Shown here: positions 43,557 to 52,156 of the stretch, piece by piece
Layout: each line of letters begins with the position of its first letter
How positions within the stretch are numbered: the first letter of the stretch is position 1
Source: CAWEYO01 sp963813315
GTDB lineage: Bacteria; Pseudomonadota; Alphaproteobacteria; Rhizobiales; Rhizobiaceae
DNA length: 64,000 nucleotides
NCBI GenBank assembly: GCA_963813315.1
Contig: CAWEYO010000025.1
Location: forward strand, 124,001-188,000
Direction: 5' to 3'
Program-made: the position numbers and the translations under genes
Notes under the pieces: model-generated
Database searches by the model: none
The model's input: only the letters and a program-made list of their open reading frames with translations
Told to the model about the DNA's origin: nothing

Positions 43557-44648
43557 TTGAGACTGATCAAACGCTTGCTTCGTCGCTTTCTTGTCGTGTG
43601 TTTGGGCATTTTCAGTGTCTGGCTGATCGTCTTCGTGATCCTCGATGACTCGGAGCGCAGGCTTCCATGGATCCTCGCGCTCGGCCTGACATACGCATTG
43701 GCGGCGTATGTGATTTTGCCGCGCGTGGTCCGCATGAGCCTGAAGATCCTTCAGCGCAAGTCCATCCCTGGCTTCACGATCACCGGCGACGGGATGCCGG
43801 GCGATCCGGTGAACATAGTGCTTATCGGCACTGCCCAACAGCTTCACGCCGCATTCGCGAAGGCCGGCTGGTTTACGGCGGATCCTTTGGGGGCGGCAAG
43901 CTCCTGGCGCATGGTTCGCACGTTCCTGATGAATGCGCCCTATCCGACGGCGCCCTTCAGCAGCCTATACCTGTTTGGCCGACGACAGGATGTCGGCTTC
44001 CAGGAGCCGATCGACAACAGCCCCCGCAAGCGCCATCATGTTCGTTTCTGGGCGCTCAGCCTGGCGCGTTCCGCGGATGACGTGGCAACCGCCAACTTCT
44101 GGCTGAACACCGACAAGCCATCAACCGACGAACCCGTTCTGTGGGTCGGGGCGGCCACTCGGGACACCGGGCTTTCCTTGACGTGGATCACGTTCCAGGT
44201 GACCCATGCCACCGACTCGGACACAAGCTCCGAGCGGGACTATGTCGTCAACATTTTGAAGCTAAGTCGGGTCATCGGTGAAGCAACGTTTCACCGAACT
44301 GGAGACCATCTGGTGTCTAAGCGCGTCAATCACTATACAACCGACGGAGAGATCGCCTTCGCAGAGCTTGTAAATGAGTGGGCAAATTTAAGCGACGCTG
44401 CAAGACGAAATTTGTGGGTAGCGCTCGTCACATTGCATTCCCGCCGGCAGCGAAGAGATGAGCGTGGCCGGGATCGAATACGAGGCCAACCCGTTGCCCG
44501 TTGCTTATGGCAAAATCTCCGTCGCATTCCACCGCGATCTGACCTGCCGCGGTATCCACATAGACGATGGTCAGGTTGCCGAGGCGTTCGACGAGCTGCA
44601 CGTCGCCGCCGAGATGGGCGTTACGATCGTCCGCGGCAACGATGCTGA
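43557..44648 (+). CDS. LssY C-terminal-domain membrane protein with abnormal 3' end
   Basis: Residues 1-65 hold two transmembrane segments (RFLVVCLGIFSVWLIVFVIL and LPWILALGLTYALAAYVILP). An LssY_C-like domain follows: VNIVLIGTAQQLHAAFAKAG, SSLYLFGRRQDVGFQEP, SPRKRHHVRFWALSL, ending near TTDGEIAFAEL (about residue 275). The rest, about 90 residues, is Arg-rich and antisense to the ABC ATPase gene, so the natural 3' end seems lost. The function of the domain is unknown; LssY relatives fused to PAP2 or DedA domains suggest a membrane-lipid link. Confidence 0.72.
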   Translation: MRLIKRLLRRFLVVCLGIFSVWLIVFVILDDSERRLPWILALGLTYALAAYVILPRVVRMSLKILQRKSIPGFTITGDGMPGDPVNIVLIGTAQQLHAAFAKAGWFTADPLGAASSWRMVRTFLMNAPYPTAPFSSLYLFGRRQDVGFQEPIDNSPRKRHHVRFWALSLARSADDVATANFWLNTDKPSTDEPVLWVGAATRDTGLSLTWITFQVTHATDSDTSSERDYVVNILKLSRVIGEATFHRTGDHLVSKRVNHYTTDGEIAFAELVNEWANLSDAARRNLWVALVTLHSRRQRRDERGRDRIRGQPVARCLWQNLRRIPPRSDLPRYPHRRWSGCRGVRRAARRRRDGRYDRPRQRC

Positions 44649-45573
44649 TGTGTTGTGGCCTGACCCCGAGTTCGAAGGTGCTGGATTTCGGATCGTCTAT
44701 CGCGTGGCGCGCACGCACGACGATCCGGCCTTCGTCGGTGCCGTCGCGTCGTGCAAAAGAGAGATTGATTTCCTGCCGGTCTATGGCGGTCACATTCATA
44801 CTGAGGAAATTCATGCTCGGCGAGCCTATGAAGGAAGCGACGAACCTGTTAGCGGGCCGGGCGTACAGTTCCAGCGGCGAACCGATCTGTGCCACCAAGC
44901 CGCGATCGAGGACGACGATCCTGTCGGCGAGCGTCATCGCTTCGATCTGATCGTGGGTGACGTAGATCATTGTCGCCCCCAGCGCCTTGTGAAGTTTCGC
45001 CAGCTCGATCCGCATCTGCACGCGCAGCATGGCATCGAGATTGGAAAGCGGTTCGTCGAACAGGAAGACCTCGGGCTCGCGCACCAGGGAACGACCAATG
45101 GCGACGCGCTGACGCTGCCCGCCTGACAGCTCGGCCGGCTTACGATCCATCAGATGATTGAGCTGAAGCAAAGCGGCGACCTCTTCCGCGCGCTTGTTCT
45201 GAACATCGCGCGGCACTCCCGCGACCGAGAGCGAAAAGGCGATGTTCTGGCGCACGGTCAGATGCGGATAGAGCGCGTAGGACTGGAAGACCATCGCTAT
45301 GCGGCGTTTCGCCGGACGCATTCTGGTGACATCGACGCCATTGATGATGATCGAGCCGGAGCTGACTTCCTCAAGGCCGGCGATCATGCGCAGCATCGTC
45401 GATTTGCCACAGCCAGACGGTCCCAGCAGAGCGCAGAACTCACCTCTGCCGACGCTAAGATCGAGATTTTGGATCGCGGTGAATTCGCCAAAACGTTTGC
45501 TGACCCCGCGTATTTCGACGTGCTGCAAATGTTGCTCCGATCCGTGTCGGGCGATTTCGCTTTGAAGGTTCAT
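44428..45573 (-). CDS. Sugar ABC transporter ATP-binding protein (UgpC/MalK type)
   Basis: The 381-residue ATPase of a CUT1 carbohydrate importer has Walker A GPSGCGKST, Q-loop VFQSYALYPHLTV, signature LSGGQRQRVAIGRS, Walker B VFLFDEPLSNLD and H-loop YVTHDQIEAM, then a C-terminal TOBE/MalK-type regulatory domain from about residue 240. The ATG overlaps the GH127 stop (ATGA). It is the last gene of a six-gene operon reaching to 51739 and energises the two permeases there. Confidence 0.94.
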   Translation of the reverse strand: MNLQSEIARHGSEQHLQHVEIRGVSKRFGEFTAIQNLDLSVGRGEFCALLGPSGCGKSTMLRMIAGLEEVSSGSIIINGVDVTRMRPAKRRIAMVFQSYALYPHLTVRQNIAFSLSVAGVPRDVQNKRAEEVAALLQLNHLMDRKPAELSGGQRQRVAIGRSLVREPEVFLFDEPLSNLDAMLRVQMRIELAKLHKALGATMIYVTHDQIEAMTLADRIVVLDRGLVAQIGSPLELYARPANRFVASFIGSPSMNFLSMNVTAIDRQEINLSFARRDGTDEGRIVVRARHAIDDPKSSTFELGVRPQHISIVAADDRNAHLGGDVQLVERLGNLTIVYVDTAAGQIAVECDGDFAISNGQRVGLVFDPGHAHLFAAGGNAM

Positions 45574-47474
45574 GCTTCTGCCAGCCAGACCATCATCGAG
45601 CCTCTCTCGCGGTTGTTCCAGAGGTAATAGGGAAGCGCGGTGAGCCTCGCCGGCGCTTCAGCTGGCGGCTCGGTGCGGTAGAGCGTGTCCCGCCAGTCGC
45701 CGTCACGCAGACGCCTCGCTTCGGCCGCAAGAGTGACAATTCCGTCAAAAATGTCGTCGCGCTGCTCGGCCTCGATCGCGGATTGACGCGGCAGCTTGAG
45801 GCGCTGCACCGGCCCTCCCGGATTGTCCGTCTCCTCGACGCAATAGACCAGCGGTCCGCGCTTCAGCGCCACACGCCCGACATCCTTGGACACGGAGGGG
45901 TGGGCATAGATGCGTTCGGGCGGCATCGGCAGATCCAGGGAAACGACGTCGCCCTGCCGCCAGAGCCGCGAGATCGAAAGGTAGCCGTTGATCGTCGCTG
46001 GCTCGACCGCGACTGCCTTTCCATTGACGGACGCTTTGGCGCCGCGCGCCCAGCCTGGGATGCGAAGCTTCAGCGTGAATTCCACCGGCGCGTGGGGCTC
46101 GACCTCGATGCGGACATCACCTGACCACGGATACGTGCTCGTTTCGCGCAGCGATACGTCACCAGACTTGAGCGCAACCTTCGTAGAGATGCCGCCATAA
46201 AGATGGAAGGCGATCGCGTCGTCGCTGTGCGAGACGAAGTAGCCGCCGACGGATGCCACGAGCCGCGACGCGTTCATCGTGCAGCAGGGGCAGGTATGCC
46301 ATGCCCAGCGGCTGTGACGTCCGTCGCTGTCGAGCGGGTTGGAATAGAAATAGTGCTCGCCGTCACGAGATAGACCGGTGAGCGCGCCGTTGAACAGCGC
46401 TTGCTCCATCACGTCGGCGTATCGGCCGTCGAGATCAAGATGCAGCATCCGCTGGGCCCAGAAGATCAGCGCCACCGAGGCACAGGTCTCAGCGTAGGCC
46501 GTGTCGTTGGGCAGGTCGTAATCTTCGGTGAAGCCTTCATTCGCGGCGGCTGGGCCAAGGCCCGAAGTTATATAGATTTTCGAAGCCATGACGTCGGCCC
46601 ACAGGACCTCGCATGCGCGCTTAAGATCGCTATCCGACAGCTCGGCAGCTAGATCGGCCATGGCGGAATACATGTACATGGCACGCACCGCATGGCCGAC
46701 CACTTTCTCCTGGTCGCGAACCGGCTTGTGCGACTGGTTGTATTCGTAACTTTTCGCCCAGAATTTCTTCGGATCGTCGCCGCGGACGATGGCCTCCTGG
46801 TCGAAATAATGCGGTTGCCTTCCGCGCTGGTCAATGAAGTAGGCAGCCAGGTCGAGATGCTTGTGCTCGCCGGTCAAGTGATAGAGTCGGATCAGCGCGA
46901 GTTCGATCTCCGGGTGGCCGCAATACCCCCGCTTCTGGCCTGGGCCCGGCCCGAAGGTCGCGCGCACATGATCGACGTAGCGCTCCAGGATCGCAAGCAG
47001 GCGGCGTCGTCCAGTCGCCAGGAAATAGGCAATGGCGCCCTCGATCAGATGACCGAGATTGTAAAGCTCGTGATTGTCCCGCAGATTGGTCCATCGGTTC
47101 TCGGGCTCGCGTTGCAGGTACCAGCAATTGAGGTAGCCATCCGGCGCCTGCGCCTTTTCGAGGTCGTCAATGATTGCCTCGACCTTGCCCTCGATATCGG
47201 GGTCGCGTCGATGCGAGAGCGCGTAGGAAGCGGCCTCAATCCACTTGCCGACATCTGAATCCCAGAAGACCTGGACAGTGAAATTGTGCTCATTGCGCGG
47301 AAAGCGCAAAGGCGGTGCGGGCTTGGGCAGGGTCAGCGATTCAAGGATTCCGTTTTTGCCGAGCTGGACATGCTGGCTGGGTATCGTGCGGGTGAGCACC
47401 GTCTCGAGACGCTCGCGCCAGAACCGGCCTTCGAGATGGACGTCCACAAATCGCGTCGGAGCAAACCGGCTCAT
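45570..47474 (-). CDS. Glycoside hydrolase family 127 (beta-L-arabinofuranosidase-type)
   Basis: This roughly 634-residue cytoplasmic enzyme (no signal peptide) belongs to DUF1680/GH127. In the characterised HypBA1, a Cys nucleophile is held by zinc ligands Glu and three Cys. Matching residues are visible in YAETCAS (Glu and Cys near residue 328) and CPCCTMNASR (two Cys near 395). The family hydrolyses beta-L-arabinofuranosides. The start at MSRFAPTRFV follows AAGGGATATGGA; a GTG five codons upstream is possible. It lies between the LacI regulator and the ABC ATPase, so it should act on an imported oligosaccharide. Confidence 0.92.
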   Translation of the reverse strand: MSRFAPTRFVDVHLEGRFWRERLETVLTRTIPSQHVQLGKNGILESLTLPKPAPPLRFPRNEHNFTVQVFWDSDVGKWIEAASYALSHRRDPDIEGKVEAIIDDLEKAQAPDGYLNCWYLQREPENRWTNLRDNHELYNLGHLIEGAIAYFLATGRRRLLAILERYVDHVRATFGPGPGQKRGYCGHPEIELALIRLYHLTGEHKHLDLAAYFIDQRGRQPHYFDQEAIVRGDDPKKFWAKSYEYNQSHKPVRDQEKVVGHAVRAMYMYSAMADLAAELSDSDLKRACEVLWADVMASKIYITSGLGPAAANEGFTEDYDLPNDTAYAETCASVALIFWAQRMLHLDLDGRYADVMEQALFNGALTGLSRDGEHYFYSNPLDSDGRHSRWAWHTCPCCTMNASRLVASVGGYFVSHSDDAIAFHLYGGISTKVALKSGDVSLRETSTYPWSGDVRIEVEPHAPVEFTLKLRIPGWARGAKASVNGKAVAVEPATINGYLSISRLWRQGDVVSLDLPMPPERIYAHPSVSKDVGRVALKRGPLVYCVEETDNPGGPVQRLKLPRQSAIEAEQRDDIFDGIVTLAAEARRLRDGDWRDTLYRTEPPAEAPARLTALPYYLWNNRERGSMMVWLAEA

Positions 47475-47513
47475 TCCATATCCCTTCACGTTTTGCCGCC
47501 CATCATGTCGGCA

Positions 47514-48578
47514 TCATGCACCCTCGCGGCCACCGGAGGATTGCCGTACCACCAGCGCGCACGGACGGCGGCTGACGCCGCTCAACCGCTTGCCTGAAAT
47601 CATGTCCACCAGCCGGTCGCCGGCCTCGCGCCCAAGCGCCTTGAGGTTCATGTCGATGCTGGTCAACGGCGGACGCGTGGCGAGCACCATGACGTCCCAG
47701 TTGTCAAAACCGACGATCGCCACATCCGAAGGAACAACGACGCCCCGCTCGCGGAGCGCGTCGGCCATTCCCCGCGCAATCTGGTCGTTGCCGCAGAACA
47801 ACGCGTCGGGCACGATACGACCGGCACCGAAAATTCTGTCGACGGCGTGCCTGCCCCAGGCCTCCGACCAGACGCCGGAGAGATAGAAATCCTCTATTGC
47901 CGGCAGGTCCGCGGCCGCCAGCGCCGACATATAGCCGGCCTTGCGCAGCCGCACGGCTTCGAAATGTTCGGGACCGGTGATATGGGCGATGCGGCTGCGG
48001 CCGAGCTTGACAAGGTGCTCGACTGCTAGTGCAGCGCCCCCCTCATCGTCGGGCAGCAGGCAAAACGCGTCCGGATCGTCCGCCTGGCTGAAGACGTAGA
48101 CGACGGGAAGGCCGTGAACGAAGGGACCGACGGGCGGCCGCTTGTCGGCGCGCCGCGCCGTCACCACAAGCCCGTCCACCCGTTTGCCGAGAAGCTGGTC
48201 GAGATGCTGGCGCTCGCGACCCGGATCGTCGGTGGCGTTGCACATGAAGACCGCAATTCCCTCATTGGCCAGGCGCTCCTCGAGCGCCTCCACGATGGGG
48301 AACGTGAAGCGCCCGAAACTGTCGTTGGAGATGATGCCGATGGTCCGAGATTTGGCTCGGTGCAGGCTTTGGGCAAGGTCGTTTGGCCTGTAGCCGATCT
48401 CGCTGGCGACGCGCAGGACTTTCTCGCGCGTCTCCTTGCTCAGCCGGCCGCCGGCATTCAGTGCCTTGGATGCGGTACCGATCGAGACGTCGGCGATCCG
48501 AGCGACATCGCGGATCGTCGGCGCGCCGCGCGACGGAATGTCGGGTTTGTCGGGTAACGGTGGAGTGGCCTTGTCCAT
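47514..48578 (-). CDS. LacI family transcriptional regulator
   Basis: The 354-residue regulator has the N-terminal HTH PTIRDVARIADVSIGTASKA and hinge helix NDLAQSLHRAKS, followed by a periplasmic-binding-protein-like effector domain (TIGIISNDSFGRFTFPIVEA, ALFCGNDQIARGMADAL, VAIVGFDNWDVMVLATRPPL). It is encoded within the sugar transport operon, 12 bp after the second permease. The palindromes at 51793 and 51850 before the operon are its likely operators. The inducer is probably the transported sugar. Confidence 0.93.
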   Translation of the reverse strand: MDKATPPLPDKPDIPSRGAPTIRDVARIADVSIGTASKALNAGGRLSKETREKVLRVASEIGYRPNDLAQSLHRAKSRTIGIISNDSFGRFTFPIVEALEERLANEGIAVFMCNATDDPGRERQHLDQLLGKRVDGLVVTARRADKRPPVGPFVHGLPVVYVFSQADDPDAFCLLPDDEGGAALAVEHLVKLGRSRIAHITGPEHFEAVRLRKAGYMSALAAADLPAIEDFYLSGVWSEAWGRHAVDRIFGAGRIVPDALFCGNDQIARGMADALRERGVVVPSDVAIVGFDNWDVMVLATRPPLTSIDMNLKALGREAGDRLVDMISGKRLSGVSRRPCALVVRQSSGGREGA

Positions 48579-48590
48579 ACTCGCTTGTGC

Positions 48591-49493
48591 CTATTTGACC
48601 GCGCCATTGAGAAAGCCGGCGACATAGTATCTCTGCAGCAGCAGGTAAAAGGCCATGCAGGGGATGATGGAGATGGTGATGCCGGCCTGCAGCATGCCCC
48701 AGTCCGTGCCACCGATGCTCGTCTGCTGGCGGGACGCGGCCAGGATCAGCGGCAGCGTAAAGCTCAAATCCTTGTTCATGATGACAAGCGCGGCAAGCAG
48801 CTCGTTCCAGGATGTTATGAAAGCGAACAGCGAGACGGTAATGATGGCCGGCACGATCGCGGGCAAGAATACGCGGACAAGCACTTGCCAACTGTCGCAG
48901 CCATCGATCACGGCCGCCTCTTCGAGCTCACGTGGCACCGCCTCAAAGGCGTTGCGCATGATATAGACACTGAACGGCAGTTGGATCGCGGTATGCACGA
49001 TTGCGAGCCCGACCAGCGAATTGTGCAGCTTTAGCTGGACGAACATGAAGAACAGCGGCGTCAGCAGCGCCTGGTAGGGGATGATCAGGCCGAGTAGCAG
49101 CACGAGGAAGAAAAACTCCTTGCCTGGCACACGAAACCTTCCAAGCGCATAACCGGCCGGGATCGTCAGCCCCAGGCAGAAGAGGATCGTGAGCGCTGCT
49201 GCGCCGGCACTGTTGCCGAGATAGGCCGGGAGGCCAGCCTGGAAGTTCCACAGCCGGTAGTAGCTGTCGAGGCTCAGCCCGTGCGGGAAGTAGGTCGGCG
49301 GCACGGCAGCCGCTTCGGTCGTCGATTTGAGCGAAGCCAGTATGGAGGCAACGAGCGGCAACAGCATGACAGTGCAAAGGGCCACGCAGGCCGCACCGGC
49401 CAGATACTTCGTGCGCCCGTCGAGCATTCCGTCCACGGTGCTGCGCGACCAGCCCCGAGCGTTCGACGCATCGCGAAAGGCGCTAGCGCTCAT
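48591..49493 (-). CDS. Carbohydrate ABC transporter permease (MalG type)
   Basis: The 300-residue inner-membrane subunit has six predicted transmembrane segments and the EAA loop LEEAAVIDGCDSWQVLVRVF then LPAIVPAI, which contacts the ATPase. The N-terminal 25 residues are polar and cytoplasmic. It starts 24 bp after the MalF-type permease and ends 12 bp before the LacI gene. Confidence 0.93.
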   Translation of the reverse strand: MSASAFRDASNARGWSRSTVDGMLDGRTKYLAGAACVALCTVMLLPLVASILASLKSTTEAAAVPPTYFPHGLSLDSYYRLWNFQAGLPAYLGNSAGAAALTILFCLGLTIPAGYALGRFRVPGKEFFFLVLLLGLIIPYQALLTPLFFMFVQLKLHNSLVGLAIVHTAIQLPFSVYIMRNAFEAVPRELEEAAVIDGCDSWQVLVRVFLPAIVPAIITVSLFAFITSWNELLAALVIMNKDLSFTLPLILAASRQQTSIGGTDWGMLQAGITISIIPCMAFYLLLQRYYVAGFLNGAVK

Positions 49494-49517
49494 GCGATCC
49501 TCCAGGTTCGCTTGCCC

Positions 49518-50447
49518 TCAACCATGGCTCCTCCTCGTCAGCGCCACCTGCAGGAGCGTGCATGTCAGAATGATTGCGGCCAGAACAAGCGACAGCGCCG
49601 AGCCATAGCCGAGCTTCAGATAGGGGAAGGAATTCAAATAGATGAGGAAGACCGCCGTGGCCGTCATGTTGCGCGGCTGGCCTGCGGTCATGATGTAGAA
49701 CTGATCAAAGGCGAGGAGAGAGCCGATCACGCTGACAAGCGTGACGAGCAAGATCGTCTTGGCGGTCAGGGGCAGCGTGATCCGACGAACGCGCTGCCAA
49801 TAGCTCGCGCCGTCGACCAGCGTGGCCTCGGTGATCTCGCCGGGTATGGCCTGTATCGCTGCAATGAAGAGGATCATCCCGAAGCCGACGACCTTCCAGA
49901 CGATCGAGGCGATGACCGCCCACATGGCGAGATTGGCGCTGGCACCAAACCACAGCACCGGTTTCGCCACGACGCCGAGGTCGATAAGCGCCCTGTTGAC
50001 GAGGCCGAAATCGTAGCTGAACAGCCAATACCAGAGCAGGCTCGACGCGCCGAGACCGATGACGACCGGCGCGAAGACGACGCCACGCGTGAATTGCCGA
50101 AGCGGCGTGTTGGCAGCTGTCAGGAGAGCGATCAGGAAACCGAGAACCATCAGGATCGGCGTAATCAGCAGCGTGTATTTGAACGTGAAGCCCAGCGACA
50201 CCCACAATTGCGGGTCGTGCCAGGCCTTCACGAAGTTGCCGGCGCCAACAAATTTTTTCTCAGCGATCAACGACCAATTGTGCAGCGACATCCAGATCAT
50301 CTGCACGAAGGGATAGACGGTGAAAGCCGAGACGAAGACGAGCGCCGGCGCAAGATAGAGAAACCCGACAAATCTGCCGTTCATTGCCTGCATCGTGCCG
50401 TCACCGTCAGGCCCAATCCACGGACCGTCAAAAAGTGGCCGCGGCAT
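49518..50447 (-). CDS. Carbohydrate ABC transporter permease (MalF type)
   Basis: The 309-residue inner-membrane subunit starts its first transmembrane segment at FLYLAPALVFVSAFTVYPFV and carries the EAA loop ITEATLVDGASYWQRVRRIT then LPLT. The start is uncertain: ATG at 50447 (with GAGGG about 10 bp upstream), 50393 or 50384. It follows the binding-protein gene by 34 bp. Together with the MalG-type subunit it forms the CUT1 channel. Confidence 0.92.
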   Translation of the reverse strand: MPRPLFDGPWIGPDGDGTMQAMNGRFVGFLYLAPALVFVSAFTVYPFVQMIWMSLHNWSLIAEKKFVGAGNFVKAWHDPQLWVSLGFTFKYTLLITPILMVLGFLIALLTAANTPLRQFTRGVVFAPVVIGLGASSLLWYWLFSYDFGLVNRALIDLGVVAKPVLWFGASANLAMWAVIASIVWKVVGFGMILFIAAIQAIPGEITEATLVDGASYWQRVRRITLPLTAKTILLVTLVSVIGSLLAFDQFYIMTAGQPRNMTATAVFLIYLNSFPYLKLGYGSALSLVLAAIILTCTLLQVALTRRSHG

Positions 50448-50481
50448 ACGGGCAACGCCCTCGCCGCGGCCCAGAGAGAAC

Positions 50482-51739
50482 CTATTCCGCGGCGATGGCT
50501 TTCATCTGCGCCTTGGCGTCCGCGATGATCGTGTCGAGGTCCGTGTCTTCATAGTAGGCGCGCTGCAACATCTGCAGCCACGGTCCCTGCGGCGAGTTGA
50601 TCAATTCGAAGAACTTCAGTGTGTAGGGAGTGCGCGCCACATCGATCGCCTTGGCCACATCCTGCACCTTGGGGTTCTCGCGGAAATATTTGTTGTCGGC
50701 CATATCGCCGCGCGTCGTCATGTTCAGCATCTTGGCGTAGCCCTCGACCTGCGTGTCGTCGGAGAGCAGGAACTTCATGAAGTCGACGGCATCATCGACC
50801 CGCTTGCTGCCCTTCGGGATCGTAACGATGTCACCGCCGGCGAAAGATGCGACCTCTCCGCTCTTTACACCTGGCAGCAACGCGATGCCGAAGTCCATGG
50901 TCGGGTTTTGCTCCTTGACGAGCGTGATGTTGAAGTTGCCCGTACCCATCATGCCGACCTTGCCCGATCCAAATCGCAGGTGGAACGTCTCGCCGTTCTC
51001 GGCGCGGGCATCCTCATGGACGTTGCCGGCCTTGATCATATCGCGGGCCCATTGCAGAACTTCCTTGACGCCCTCGCCCTGTAGCGGCTCGTCATTGGCA
51101 TCCTTGGGCTCGATCGTGGCGCCGCTGGCCCACATCAAAGGGCCGACGGTGAAGATGTTGCAGCCCGCGCAGGAACCCGGCAAAAAGTAACCCTTCACGT
51201 CGCCACCGAGCGCGGTGATCTTGTCGGCATATTCCCTGATTTCCGCGAGGCTCGTCGGCGGCTTCTCGGGATCGAGGCCGGCCTTGCGGAACAGGTCTTT
51301 GTTGTAGAAAAGCGCCGATACGTCGGCATAGAGCGGCACCCCATAGAGTTCGGCCGTCATAGGTCGAGACCGCCATGTGGCCGGGGCTCGCCGTCTTGAG
51401 GTTGGGATCGTTGCCGATCAGATCGGTGACGTCGACGAGTTGCCCGGCCGCCTCGAACTGCGGGCCGTAGATCAGGTCCATCCCCATGAGGTCCGGAACC
51501 TCGCCGCTAGCGATCGCCTGCGCGATCTTTGGCACCATCTCGCTGTGGGGAATGTATGTCAGATTGATCTTTCGGTTGGGGTTCTGTTCGTTCCAGCGAG
51601 CGACCAGGGCATCGACCATGCCCTTATTGCCTCCGCTGCGCTCCCACATCTGCATATCCTGGCCCATGGCCGGAAGCGCGACGGCGGTGATCAGCGCCGC
51701 CAGCGCTATTCGAAATTTCCTCAACCCTCGCAATTTCAT
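50482..51739 (-). pseudogene. Carbohydrate ABC transporter substrate-binding protein, frameshifted
   Basis: The gene starts at MKLRGLRKFRIALAAL (51739), with AGGGAGGAACCG upstream and a signal peptide ending at ALPAMGQ. It reads as an SBP family 1 protein to MAVSTYDGR, then shifts frame. The rest (LYGVPLYADVSALFYNKDLF onward) is in another frame. Removing one base of the TT at 51349-51350 joins them into a normal protein of about 418 residues. The second frame continues with no further defect to KAQMKAIAAE. It is the first gene of the LacI-controlled operon. Confidence 0.88.
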
Positions 51740-51792
51740 CGGTTCCTCCCTGTTGCCAAACTCGCGTCCCTGCCTTCGCATCCCGGGTCTTG

Positions 51793-51863
51793 GGAAAAGC
51801 TTTTCCTTGTTGCCCGATTTTCTCTGCTTTCGGCGATCGTCTGAATTTGGGAAAAGCTTTTCT
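51793..51863. promoter_or_regulatory. Two palindromic LacI-type operators
   Basis: GGAAAAGCTTTTCC (51793-51806) is a perfect 14-bp palindrome. GGAAAAGCTTTTCT (51850-51863) matches it at 13 of 14 positions. Centre spacing is 57 bp. Both are upstream of the sugar-binding-protein start (51739), and the operon encodes its own LacI regulator. Two boxes at this distance could support DNA looping. Operator function is inferred from symmetry and position. Confidence 0.75.
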
Positions 51864-51930
51864 CAGCCCAACTAAACTGCATTTTCCGGCGACAGGCAAG
51901 CACTGAGGCAAAGGACCATCGTCGATCATT

Positions 51931-52036
51931 CTAGAGCGCATTGCTTCGAAACGGATTCATGCGACGGGCTTTAGGCTACTGTTTTTGTGCATGTCGTTAT
52001 CCCAAAACCGGTGCCCACTTTCGGGTCTGATGCTCT
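51931..52036 (-). repeat. Chimeric mosaic repeat (family A modules joined to B end)
   Basis: Reading along the plus strand: reverse family A module 2 (CTAGAGCGCATTGCTTCGAA to GGGCTTTAGG), then half of module 1 (TTTTTGTGCATGTCGTTATC), then a family B end (CCGGTGCCCACTTTCGGGTC to GATGCTCTA). The composite shows that A and B modules recombine as units. Confidence 0.8.
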
Positions 52037-52156
52037 AAACTTCGACGCATGCCGCGCGACGTCTAAAAGCCTTCCAGGGCCACCTTCCCCTTCCGATCAA
52101 GCGATGGCTCGGCATGGCCGCGCTGCACGGGCTCATGTTCGACAGGGTCGAGCACG

